The notes under the pieces are model-generated. The model was not told the DNA's origin. It did not search any database and saw only the letters and a program-made list of their open reading frames with translations. From positions 1,550,001 to 1,614,000 of the forward strand of contig NZ_AP018254.1 in assembly GCF_002368395.1 (NCBI RefSeq): a DNA stretch of 64,000 nucleotides. The letters run 5' to 3'. Shown piece by piece: positions 47,162-55,667 of the stretch. Every line of letters begins with the position of its first letter. Within the stretch, counting starts at the first letter, position 1. The DNA comes from Calothrix sp. NIES-3974. GTDB lineage: Bacteria; Cyanobacteriota; Cyanobacteriia; Cyanobacteriales; Nostocaceae. Made by a program: the position numbers and the translations under genes.

Positions 47162-49480
47162 ATGACACCGGAAATAAAAATGACACCGGAAAAAATTATC
47201 CTAGATGGCAAAACCTTCGTTCCCGCAGAGCAACTACCTATTCCTGAATGGCCTTGTGTCATCAGTGAAAAACCCCAACCGACCCTGACGATCAAAGATG
47301 ATGATTTATTTTTAGTCACGGATACATTAGGTAATATTGCTGGATGTTCCCTCGATAACGGCAATCCCAGCTTGGGTTTATTTTGTTCGGATACCCGCTT
47401 TCTCAATCGCCTCGAATTGCAAATCGACGGACACTCACCAGTATTACTTAGCAGTACCGCAGACCGAGGTTTTGCTTTATCCGTTTTGTGTACTAATCCT
47501 CGGGTTGAAGACCGTTTACGAGCAGATACGGTGGGAATTCGTCGCGAATTAGTCCTCAATGGCGCTCTATTTGAAGAATTAGAAATATCTAACTATAGTA
47601 CAACTACCGTTAGTTTTGAAATTACAATTAGCTTTGATGGGGATTTTGCCGATTTATTCGAGGTGCGGGGACACGAACGGAGTCAACGGGGACGCTTACT
47701 GCGAGCGATTGAACCATCCTTAAATTTAGAACCCCTATTGGAACAAAACGGTAATGGGGACGGTCACGGTCATGACGGGTTATACCTACATACCCATCCT
47801 CCGGATAATGAAGTTGATAAGCAACTAATTCTTGCCTACCAAGGATTAGATGGGATGGTAATGGAATCACGGATTCAATTTCAGCACCGTCAACCGGATT
47901 GTTTTAAAGGATACACGGCAATTTGGCGGTTGGAATTAGCTTCCCATGAAACCCAAAAACTCGGTTATCGCATCAATTTGTTAACCAATAATAAACCCAG
48001 TTCTACCGTCAGTGCAGCAACTACCCTCTCCCAAGCAAAAGCCGCAGAATCGATGGAGGAGCAACACTGGGTGCAACAAATTACCCGGATTCGCGCGGAT
48101 AAAAGTATTTTCAACCGGATTATCGAACGCGCAGAACAGGATATGTATTTGCTACGGCAATCCTTTGGTAAGCGCAAAACCGTATCTGCTGGTGTACCTT
48201 GGTTTTCCACTCTGTTTGGTCGGGATGCATTAATTACCGCCTCCCAAACCCTGATGTTAAACCCACAAATCGGTAAGGAAACCCTATTTTTACTCGCTGC
48301 CTATCAAGGTAAAAATTACGACGAGTGGCGAGAGGAGGAACCGGGAAAAATCCTCCACGAAATTCGCTTAGGGGAATTGGCTCGGTGTAAAGAGATACCC
48401 CATACTCCCTACTACGGGACAGTGGATGCCACTCCTTTGTGGTTAATGCTATATGCCAATTATTATGCCTGGACCCATGATAGTGAAACCCTGGAACAAC
48501 TGTGGGATAATGCCTGTTCGGCGATGGATTGGATTGACCGCAACATGAAGGATACAGGTTATCTCTCCTATCATCGAAAATCAAAGTTAGGGTTAGCCAA
48601 CCAAGGCTGGAAGGATTCGGGAGACTGTATCGTTAATCGCAAGGGTGAGTTAGCAACTGGTCCTATTAGTTTATGTGAAGTGCAGGCATACGTTTACACA
48701 GCGAAGTTGCGTTTAGCAGAAATTGCCAGGATGAAAAAGCGCATAGACTTGGCTGACCGTTGGCAAGATGAAGCTCGTCAGCTAAAAACCAGGTTTAACC
48801 GCGATTTTTGGATGGAAGACCAGGATTTTTGCGCTTTAGCTCTTGATGGTGATGGCAATCAGGTAGATAGTATTACTTCTAACCCTGGTCACTGTCTGCA
48901 ATTAGGTATTTTTACACCAGAACGGGCCTACAGTGTAGCTGAAAGATTACGGGCACCGGATTTATTCAACGGATGGGGTATTCGCACCCTCAGTAGCCTT
49001 TCACCTGCCTATAATCCAATGGGATACCATATCGGCTCCGTCTGGCCCCATGATAACGCAATTATTGCGATGGGACTGCGATCGCTCGGTTTAATTGACC
49101 AAGCTTTAGAATTGTTCCAAGGTTTATTCGATATGACCAGTCTCCAACCCTATCAACGTCCCCCAGAATTATTTTGCGGTTACGAACGCAATGGAGAGGA
49201 CGCACCAGTCCAATACCCAGTTGCTTGTTCTCCTCAAGCTTGGGCTACTGGAAGCATTTTCCAGCTTTTACAAATGGTGGTGAATTTAGTTCCCGATGCG
49301 CCGAATAACTGTTTACGGATTATCGACCCAGCCTTACCAGAATCAATTAATCAGCTGTCTATCCACAATTTACGTGTCGGACCAACAATTCTTGACCTCG
49401 AATTTGAACGTTCCGGTAGTACCACCGCTTGCCGTGTTGCCAAAAAACGCGGCAATTTACGGGTCGTGATTGAAGCGTGA
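47162..49480 (+). CDS. amylo-alpha-1,6-glucosidase / glycogen-debranching-like protein
   Basis: A 772-residue protein with an N-terminal GDE_N_bis-type domain (residues about 35-220: LFCSDTRFLNRLELQIDGHS) and an (alpha/alpha)6 toroid catalytic domain. The latter shows VPWFSTLFGRDALITASQTL, HEIRLGELARCKEIPHTPYY, NQGWKDSGDCIVNRKGELAT and GSVWPHDNAIIAMGLRSLGL. Family members hydrolyse alpha-1,6 branches or related glycans; the true substrate is unknown. The start region has ATGACACCGGAAA twice, so translation could begin at 47162 or 47180. It follows the glycosyltransferases and ends just before an STRR. Confidence 0.88.
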   Translation: MTPEIKMTPEKIILDGKTFVPAEQLPIPEWPCVISEKPQPTLTIKDDDLFLVTDTLGNIAGCSLDNGNPSLGLFCSDTRFLNRLELQIDGHSPVLLSSTADRGFALSVLCTNPRVEDRLRADTVGIRRELVLNGALFEELEISNYSTTTVSFEITISFDGDFADLFEVRGHERSQRGRLLRAIEPSLNLEPLLEQNGNGDGHGHDGLYLHTHPPDNEVDKQLILAYQGLDGMVMESRIQFQHRQPDCFKGYTAIWRLELASHETQKLGYRINLLTNNKPSSTVSAATTLSQAKAAESMEEQHWVQQITRIRADKSIFNRIIERAEQDMYLLRQSFGKRKTVSAGVPWFSTLFGRDALITASQTLMLNPQIGKETLFLLAAYQGKNYDEWREEEPGKILHEIRLGELARCKEIPHTPYYGTVDATPLWLMLYANYYAWTHDSETLEQLWDNACSAMDWIDRNMKDTGYLSYHRKSKLGLANQGWKDSGDCIVNRKGELATGPISLCEVQAYVYTAKLRLAEIARMKKRIDLADRWQDEARQLKTRFNRDFWMEDQDFCALALDGDGNQVDSITSNPGHCLQLGIFTPERAYSVAERLRAPDLFNGWGIRTLSSLSPAYNPMGYHIGSVWPHDNAIIAMGLRSLGLIDQALELFQGLFDMTSLQPYQRPPELFCGYERNGEDAPVQYPVACSPQAWATGSIFQLLQMVVNLVPDAPNNCLRIIDPALPESINQLSIHNLRVGPTILDLEFERSGSTTACRVAKKRGNLRVVIEA

Positions 49481-49483
49481 TCC

Positions 49484-49518
49484 GATTTTGGATTTTGGAT
49501 TTTGGATTTTGGATTTTT
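49484..49518. repeat. STRR heptanucleotide array
   Basis: Five GATTTTG-type units starting 3 bases after the debranching gene's stop codon. Confidence 0.85.
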
Positions 49519-49664
49519 AATTTCAGCTAACACCCCATAGATAAATCTAGGAGTTTGAAATCATGGATCTACCCATTTTTGGCATTGAAATCAAAAACTT
49601 AAAACCCATATAAATTAACGATTAAATTGATTAATTGGTAATTACGAATTACGAATTCTATTAA

Positions 49665-49976
49665 TTAACCTTCTTCCCGTTTTTCACTATGATAACTGGG
49701 AGAAGACTCATACAACGCATCTAACTGTTGACGTGCATCTTCCACATTCACCGAACGCATCACTAATAACGGCTCACGAATCACGTTTCCCATTTCGTCT
49801 AGTAATTCTGGGTGGGGTATGTTAACCCGTCGCGATGTTGGATACCCGCTACCTGGTGTTGTCCTTGTCCGCGCTGGTTCCTGTTCAAAACCAAACATGA
49901 TTAAATTCCGAATCAAATTAGCTACGGCTATGACAGCTAATATGGTAAAAGCCGATATATAAAGTAGGTGTAGCAT
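49665..49976 (-). CDS. DUF2973 family membrane-anchored protein
   Basis: A 103-residue protein with an N-terminal helix (MLHLLYISAFTILAVIAVAN) and a charged cytoplasmic tail containing RRVNIPHPELLDEMGNVIRE and VNVEDARQQLDALYESSPS. It matches the cyanobacterial DUF2973 family of unknown function. The DUF2605 gene lies 285 bases upstream on the same strand, a pairing seen in other cyanobacteria. Confidence 0.85.
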   Translation of the reverse strand: MLHLLYISAFTILAVIAVANLIRNLIMFGFEQEPARTRTTPGSGYPTSRRVNIPHPELLDEMGNVIREPLLVMRSVNVEDARQQLDALYESSPSYHSEKREEG

Positions 49977-50261
49977 TGGGTTCCTCCAAAAGCCGCGGTG
50001 TTGGTTAAAGTCTTTAGTCGGTATTTTTGAGTTATCAGCAAAGCTAAAACTGTAATCTAATCTGGTGAAAGCTGCTGTGGAAAAACAACAATCAACCTCA
50101 ATTTGTATTTAAAAATTTTTGATCCCCTGTACTAAGGGTCGAGCCAATCAACACAAATAGGGGGAAAAATTAGATTCTTTTAACATTTCCATTCTATCGG
50201 ATTCATTTTCCTCTGTTCAAGAGAATTTACTCCAACCTTCACAATCAATAACATCAATCAA

Positions 50262-50579
50262 CTAAGCTTGCGTTTGGGAACGATGGCGAATTGCTACACC
50301 CCAACACTCATGCACAAGGCGATGCCACGGCATTACTGTCTCTAGGTCAATCCCCACTTTTCCATCTGCAACTGCAAATAGCATTTTCGCAGTGCTTACT
50401 TCCGCTTGCGCTTGTTTTACCCTTGTTAGTAGGTCGGCTTGCTCTTCATCGCTCATAAAACTTAACCTTTCGGTTTCCAATAGGTTTTGCGATCGCCCAA
50501 ACCAATACTGAAAATCCTCTAACAACGGTGATAATACGCTTTTCAGTAACTCTGACTCTGGTAAGTTTGCATCTGGCAT
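50262..50579 (-). CDS. DUF2605 family protein
   Basis: A 105-residue helical protein: ESELLKSVLSPLLEDFQYWF and VGIDLETVMPWHRLVHECWG are the DUF2605 landmarks. Function is unknown; restricted to cyanobacteria. It is upstream of the DUF2973 gene. ATG 50579 follows GGAAAT. Confidence 0.85.
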   Translation of the reverse strand: MPDANLPESELLKSVLSPLLEDFQYWFGRSQNLLETERLSFMSDEEQADLLTRVKQAQAEVSTAKMLFAVADGKVGIDLETVMPWHRLVHECWGVAIRHRSQTQA

Positions 50580-51023
50580 ATTTCCAAAAGGATACTTCTT
50601 AATATCCGATAATTTTTAACTTTGTTTACGAATCTTAACATACTTTTCTGTTTTGATACCAAATATTTAGGGGAGAATGTATTCGAGTATACAAAATATT
50701 ATAATCAGGTTAAAAAGATTTTGAGTAGGGGTATTTATCAATTGCTTGCATAATCAAGTTTAGGGGTAAGAAGGGGAAGTATGGGGTTAAAAGAAATGGG
50801 GATGCAAGGGAATTCTCATAATTTTAACTTTCGTTGGGATGAAAAATGAGAGAACCGGGGTTGGTGGTAAGCAAAAATTACCATGAAAATTTTATATTTT
50901 GGAGTAATCCGGCGAAGTAAAATAGGGTGTGTAGTTTTTATGACAAAGTAGTCGGCATCATCAAACAGATACAATTGATCTGTTTGTGTTTTTGAGAGTT
51001 CAGTGAACAGAGTGAATTAGAAA
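50580..51023. other. divergent spacer
   Basis: 444 AT-rich bases between the divergent DUF2605 and GNAT genes; no repeat or structured element recognised. Confidence 0.5.
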
Positions 51024-51512
51024 TTGAGCGAACAACTAATACCTGGGTATAATCTGCGTCGCGGATCAACTTCGGAGCGAGCGCTGCTGGTAAAGTTTAT
51101 GCAGCAAACTTATCAAGATATTTTTCCAGGGTTAATATTTTCCCACTTAAGGCAAACGGTTGACTACTACCTATCGGTAGATACTCCCATTTGGTGGGTA
51201 GATTGGGTGGACAATCCAGAACCAGTTCCATCCCCGGTTGGTTGTTTATGGATGGGGAATGCAATTGATCAACTAACAGGTAAGAGACACACCCATATAT
51301 TTTTGTTATACGTAGCTCCAGCCCATCGTCGTCAAGGAATTGGTACAGCCTTGATGGAGTTTGCACAAAAGTGGTCAAAGAATCGTGGAGACCATCAGAT
51401 CGGTTTGCAGGTATTCTTATCTAATCAGCCAGCATTGGATATGTATAGAAAGCTTGGGTTTCAAACTCAATCCTTGTGGATGGTTAAGTCTTTGGATGAT
51501 GGGGAGACTTAG
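51024..51512 (+). CDS. GNAT family N-acetyltransferase
   Basis: A 162-residue acetyltransferase. Motif A is HIFLLYVAPAHRRQGIGTAL with the acetyl-CoA pyrophosphate loop RRQGIGT, and the C-terminal YRKLGFQTQSLWM is the usual last strand. Start appears to be TTG 51024 (no nearby ATG; the family's N-terminal helix begins soon after). Substrate unknown. It ends close to the remnant toxin repeats downstream. Confidence 0.85.
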   Translation: MSEQLIPGYNLRRGSTSERALLVKFMQQTYQDIFPGLIFSHLRQTVDYYLSVDTPIWWVDWVDNPEPVPSPVGCLWMGNAIDQLTGKRHTHIFLLYVAPAHRRQGIGTALMEFAQKWSKNRGDHQIGLQVFLSNQPALDMYRKLGFQTQSLWMVKSLDDGET

Positions 51513-51560
51513 GGATTTTGGATTCTGGATTTTGGATTGTTCAGGGAAAGGTATTAATTC

Positions 51561-51598
51561 TGCATTTCTCATAAAACGCGAAAACTGACAGGGAACAG
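51561..51598. repeat. family F repeat end inside the toxin remnant
   Basis: TGCATTTCTCATAAAACGCG... matches the left end of the 17604 and 37142 repeats and meets the toxin coding sequence after its ninth codon. Confidence 0.65.
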
Positions 51599-51626
51599 TA
51601 TTTGTATCAACTAAGGCTGGTTTCAT
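51580..51626 (-). pseudogene. truncated PIN-domain toxin remnant
   Basis: An ATG at 51626 overlaps the antitoxin's last codons and encodes MKPALVDTN, the standard first strand and first acidic residue of VapC-type PIN toxins. Instead of the expected ILSxFFR continuation, the frame runs into repeat sequence (VPCQFSRFMRNAEL...), and no further PIN motif is seen before the stop. The toxin is therefore lost at this locus. Confidence 0.7.
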
Positions 51627-51870
51627 TATTTCTTCTTCCCGCAAAAGCCTGTTGACGACGGGTAGTGATTTCCTCGCTGAAATCAGAAAATAGTTCATTA
51701 GGCATATCGTCCCAACAGCCTGCAAACTGCATAATCTGTTCGCGTGTGCTTTGAGAGGCTTCGACACCGACTCGAAAATAATGGATAAAATTATATACTT
51801 CTTCCAGCTTTTCTTCAGGAATGAGATTAATTTCTGTCAGAAGTTTGGTACGCAAATTTGATGGTTTCAT
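51607..51870 (-). CDS. DUF2281-like antitoxin, partner lost
   Basis: An 87-residue protein resembling antitoxins paired with PIN toxins in cyanobacteria: LTEINLIPEEKLEEVYNFIH at the N-terminal dimer part and QIMQFAGCWDDMPNELFSDF before a basic C-terminal EITTRRQQAFAGRR. Its stop overlaps the ATG of the toxin remnant by 20 bases, the usual operon layout. With the toxin truncated it may be dispensable or may act on toxins encoded elsewhere (inference). Confidence 0.75.
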   Translation of the reverse strand: MKPSNLRTKLLTEINLIPEEKLEEVYNFIHYFRVGVEASQSTREQIMQFAGCWDDMPNELFSDFSEEITTRRQQAFAGRRNNETSLS

Positions 51871-52274
51871 ATTTTTCTCGTAGGATGTTGTGTGTCAGCT
51901 GATATTGATTTGAGTTGAATTAGCATCACAGTTGTATTGGATAGTGGGCGATCGCACCAGTTTTCCCTAGGAATCGCCTAACATCCATTGAATTTATCTC
52001 GCTGAATACAGAGGAAATGGGGAATAGCTAGAGACGGGACATGTGGCTTCTTTAGGGAGTGTTTGCTTGTGTCCCAAAGACATGGGGACTGTTAAGAAAA
52101 TTGCAATGGGTATTCCTTCATACCATTTCACTCAAATTTTGATACACTTTCTTCCCCTGCTCCCCGTCAGGTATCAACTCCAGATTTTGATATTTGGTAA
52201 GCCATTAATATAAATGCCAATGATACCGCTATATTTACAGTTAATAAAAATAAATATAATGTCAAGCGAGATAC
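51871..52274. other. spacer with a copy of the 46.5-kb repeat
   Basis: 404 bases. 52060-52200 matches 46470-46660 (GTTTG-TTGTGTC-AAAGACATGGGGACT, TACCATTTCACTC-AATTTTGAT, GTCAGGTATCAACTCCA). No intact small ORF is kept in this copy. Confidence 0.6.
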
Positions 52275-53188
52275 ATGGAAACATCTTTTTTCACGGCGGT
52301 TTTTTTACCGATTGCCTTAGCGATTATCATGCTGGGAATGGGTTTATCGTTGATTCCAGAGGATTTTGTGCGGGTGGTCAAATATCCGAAAGCGGTAGCG
52401 GTGGGGTTAGGGAGTCAATTAGTGCTGTTACCGTTAATTGGATTTGCGATCGCCAAAATAGTTCCGATGCCCAATTTTATCGCTACTGGGTTGGTGATTT
52501 TGGCCTTATGTCCAGGGGGTGTTTCCTCGAATCTAATTACTTATTTTGCCAAAGGGGATGTGGCTTTGTCGGTGACACTAACAGCCTTTAGTAGTGCGAT
52601 TACAGTGGTGACAATCCCTATTTTTGCCAACTTAGCGCTACAACATTTTATCGGTCAAACCGCTTTATCGGTCAAACCGCTGCGATCGCATTACCAATTG
52701 GCACGACGATGTTACAAATATTTGTGGTGACATTATTACCAATTGCCTTGGGAATGTTGATTAAGCAACTGTTTCCAGAACTAGCGCGCAGACTGGAAAA
52801 AGTCAGTGGAAAAATCGCGATCGCTTTTTTGTTTGTAATTATCACAACCTTAATTATTCGAGAATGGAGCCGTTTACCAGACTTTATTGCTCAAGTAGGA
52901 ATTGGGGTTGTATTACTGAATACATTGGCAATGGTGGCGGGATTTTATCTAGGAAAGGCATTGAATTTAAGTCTTCCCCAGCAGATTTGTATTGCCATTG
53001 AGGTTGGTTTTCAAAACGGAACACTGGCGATCGCAGTGACGGCGGGATTGTTAAATAACCCTGACATGGCAATTCCAGCAGCTATTTATAGTCTTTTTAT
53101 GTATGTTACCGGTTTTGCCGCCATCCATTACGGACGGAAACAAGCTGATTTACACCTTTCTGGTAACTCGTTTGTAAGTGGTGAGTAG
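52275..53188 (+). pseudogene. bile acid:sodium symporter (BASS) family, frameshifted
   Basis: A BASS-family membrane transporter split into two frames. The 5' part (52275-52730) has membrane helices and LVILALCPGGVSSNLITYFAKG; the 3' part (from 52709) continues with helices and CIAIEVGFQNGTLAIAVTAG, the family's second conserved block. The break lies in a perfect 17-bp tandem duplication (TTATCGGTCAAACCGCT at 52648-52664 and 52665-52681). Removing one copy restores a single 298-residue frame reading HFIGQTAAIALPIGTTMLQI. The lesion looks recent. BASS proteins carry organic anions with sodium; the substrate here is unknown. Confidence 0.88.
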
Positions 53189-53191
53189 GGA

Positions 53192-53287
53192 GTACAGACG
53201 ACCCGTCGGGTCGTCTGTACAGGAAGTAGGGAATAGTGTAGACGCAAAAGCAGTAGTCCAAAATCCAAAATCTAAAATCCAAAATCC
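53192..53287. repeat. palindrome and STRR
   Basis: GTACAGACGACCCGTCGGGT... palindrome at 53192-53220 directly after the BASS gene, then AAAATCC-type heptamers at 53257-53287. Confidence 0.8.
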
Positions 53288-53381
53288 CCCGACTGTCACA
53301 ATTGAGCCGTGCAAAAACCCAAACTGTGGGATTATATTAAATTTGCAGTCTGTAGTCTGAATCCACATTGGGAATCTGCAC

Positions 53382-54053
53382 ATGAGTCAAATAGTCTGGA
53401 TTGCTCGACACGCAAACCGTTTAGATTTTGTCAATCCGGATTGGTTTCAAACAGCCAAACGTCGTTACGATCCACCCTTATCAGAAGATGGCTTTGAACA
53501 AGCACAACAACTGGCAAATCATTTAAAATCCGAGAAAATCCATCATATTTTTGCATCACCATTTTTGCGGACAGTACAAACTGCCAATGCGATCGCTGAA
53601 GTTTTAAATTTACCCATATACTTAGAAACCGGTTTGAGCGAGTGGTTAAATCCTGATTGGATGGACGAAGAACCCGAACGTCATCCCCTTGACGAGTTGG
53701 TCGAACTTTATCCGCGAATTGATGCAAGTTATACACCTCGGATTGCAGCCAAATATCCCGAAACTCGTGAACAGGTGCGAGCTCGTTCGGGACAGACTGC
53801 TCGCTGTTTAGTCACAGAATTTGCTCCAGAGAATATTTTATTTGTTGCTCATGGTGCATCAGTTCAGGGTGCAGCAATGGGTTTAGCTGGGGAAGCAGCT
53901 GACACGGGTGAAAAAATTCGTTTATGTGCCTTATTTAAGTTAGTACGTAATAGCTGCTTGAAAACTCCAGCCAAACCTACGGAATGGGAAATTGAACTGA
54001 AAGGGGATACTTCCCATCTGGATCGAGTGGAAGAAGTAGTACGGTTACATTAA
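53382..54053 (+). CDS. histidine phosphatase superfamily protein
   Basis: A 223-residue phosphoglycerate-mutase-like phosphatase. The N-terminal phosphohistidine motif is IARHANR (RHG variant; His at residue 9), with HHIFASPFLRTVQTANAIAE and the second catalytic His in FVAHGASVQG. Substrate unknown. ATG 53382. It precedes glk by 166 bases on the same strand; an STRR separates them. Confidence 0.85.
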   Translation: MSQIVWIARHANRLDFVNPDWFQTAKRRYDPPLSEDGFEQAQQLANHLKSEKIHHIFASPFLRTVQTANAIAEVLNLPIYLETGLSEWLNPDWMDEEPERHPLDELVELYPRIDASYTPRIAAKYPETREQVRARSGQTARCLVTEFAPENILFVAHGASVQGAAMGLAGEAADTGEKIRLCALFKLVRNSCLKTPAKPTEWEIELKGDTSHLDRVEEVVRLH

Positions 54054-54185
54054 ATCTTGATCAATCCAGGTCTAACCCTAACGTCAGTTCTGTTTAAGGC
54101 AATTTGATGTTCTTTCCACAAGATACTAGGGGTTGCAGTCAAGGTTAGCATGGTCATTTGAACTGATTCCGAACTCAGATTAACT

Positions 54186-54218
54186 AATCCAAAATCTAAA
54201 ATCTAAAATCTAAAATCC
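54186..54218. repeat. STRR heptanucleotide array at the glk start
   Basis: AAAATCT/AAAATCC units ending one base before the glk ATG, so the array occupies the ribosome-binding region. Confidence 0.85.
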
Positions 54219-54219
54219 C

Positions 54220-55245
54220 ATGACTGTTTTATTAGCTGGAGATATTGGTGGTACAAAAACGATTTTGCGTCTAGTGGACGCATCCCAAATGCCACTGCTA
54301 AAAAATATCCATGAACAGGTATATCGTAGTGCCGATTTTGTTGATTTGGTACCGATGGTTCAAGACTTTTTAAGTCAAACTAGTTGCGACCATCCCCAAA
54401 AAGCCTGTTTTGGGATTGCAGGTCCAGTTGTGAATAATACTGCCAAACTCACCAATTTGGTGTGGTTTCTAGAAACAGAACGTTTACAAACCGAATTAAA
54501 CATTCCCCAAGTAACTTTAATTAATGACTTTGCGGCTGTTGGATACGGGATTTTGGGTTTAGAAAGCAGTGATATTCATACTTTGCAAGCAGGAGAACCC
54601 AAATTAGATGCACCCATTGCCATTATTGGCGCAGGTACGGGATTAGGACAGGGATTTTTAATTAAACAGGGTGAATATTATTACGTTTATCCTTCCGAGG
54701 GGGGTCATGCTGACTTTGCACCCCGGAACGAACTGGAATTCCAACTATTAAAGTACTTGTTAGATAAACATGACATTCAGAGGGTTTCAGTCGAGCGGGT
54801 AGTATCTGGACAGGGGATAGTATCGATTTATCAATTTTTACGCGATCGCAAAATTGTCACAGAATCACCAGAAATTGGTCAAGCCATCAGGAATTGGGAA
54901 CAACAAGCCGGACAATCGGAAAAAAGCATCGATCCAGGTGCAATCATCGGTCAAGCAGCCCTAGCAGGAAGCGATCGCTTGTGTGAAAAGGCAATGCAAA
55001 TCTTTGTGGAAGCCTATGGAGCCGAAGCGGGGAATTTAGCCCTCAAATTACTTCCCTATGGAGGATTATACATTGCTGGGGGAATTGCGCCAAAAATTTT
55101 ACCCCTGATGCAAAAAAGCAGCTTTATGATTGCTTTTACCCAAAAAGGACGAATGCGCAGCCTGCTGGAGGAAATACCCGTCCATATGATTTTAAACCAA
55201 CAGGTAGGGTTAATTGGGGCTGCAATTTGTGCATCTCGACTCTAG
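54220..55245 (+). CDS. glk: glucokinase
   Basis: A 341-residue bacterial glucokinase making glucose 6-phosphate from ATP and glucose. Phosphate-1 motif GDIGGTKT (Asp8), ACFGIAGPV, catalytic LINDFAAVGYG, IIGAGTGLGQGFLI (phosphate-2) and YPSEGGHADFAPRN are all present. No Shine-Dalgarno is seen because an STRR occupies the region just upstream, which may weaken or modulate translation (inference). Confidence 0.95.
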   Translation: MTVLLAGDIGGTKTILRLVDASQMPLLKNIHEQVYRSADFVDLVPMVQDFLSQTSCDHPQKACFGIAGPVVNNTAKLTNLVWFLETERLQTELNIPQVTLINDFAAVGYGILGLESSDIHTLQAGEPKLDAPIAIIGAGTGLGQGFLIKQGEYYYVYPSEGGHADFAPRNELEFQLLKYLLDKHDIQRVSVERVVSGQGIVSIYQFLRDRKIVTESPEIGQAIRNWEQQAGQSEKSIDPGAIIGQAALAGSDRLCEKAMQIFVEAYGAEAGNLALKLLPYGGLYIAGGIAPKILPLMQKSSFMIAFTQKGRMRSLLEEIPVHMILNQQVGLIGAAICASRL

Positions 55246-55349
55246 TACTGTCAACTTTTTTTTGATGGATGGTGGTGGTGCGGGTATCCTGTCCGCATTT
55301 AAATTATAAATAAATATATCCATCATTTACACTCTATTTTGACAAACCA

Positions 55350-55457
55350 CTAGTACCGCGCGGCGTAAATACACCTACCTTTCCCCTCGCTCCCACGCGG
55401 AGCATGGTCACTAGATAAAAAGTTAATACTCGGTTTATTTCAGCCAACCTGTACTAG
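55350..55457. mobile_element. MITE-like element, family D, short form
   Basis: CTAGTACCGCGCGGCGTAAA ... CCAACCTGTACTAG, 108 bases with inverted CTAGTAC ends. The longer form at 17723-17908 has about 80 additional internal bases. Confidence 0.65.
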
Positions 55458-55509
55458 TAGTTTCCATTCTGCTGAGATTTGGTCATAATTAAAGAATTAG
55501 TATTAATTT

Positions 55510-55599
55510 AGGACTTACGCACTGATGACGATAAAACAAGACTTGGGATTGCTTCCTCATATCGCCATGACGTAGCTGTGTCGTGATTGCGTAAGTCCT
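55510..55599. mobile_element. MITE, family E
   Basis: 90 bases bounded by perfect 12-bp inverted repeats AGGACTTACGCA / TGCGTAAGTCCT. Non-coding. No clear target duplication. It lies 68 bases upstream of the ctpA start. Confidence 0.8.
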
Positions 55600-55667
55600 G
55601 TAATTATCAGAACATCGTCAATATTCCTACTATATCTGGTTGAAAATAAAATTAAACAATAGGGTTT

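Larger units (their letters stand above)
55246..55667. other. spacer with two MITE-like elements
   Basis: 422 bases between glk and ctpA containing family D (55350-55457) and family E (55510-55599) elements; the last 65 bases should hold the ctpA promoter. Confidence 0.6.

Noticed and set aside
51417-51579. Continuation of the toxin frame as a functional 70-residue protein
   Set aside because: After nine codons it runs through repeat sequence, an STRR and the antisense of the GNAT gene, with no PIN motif.
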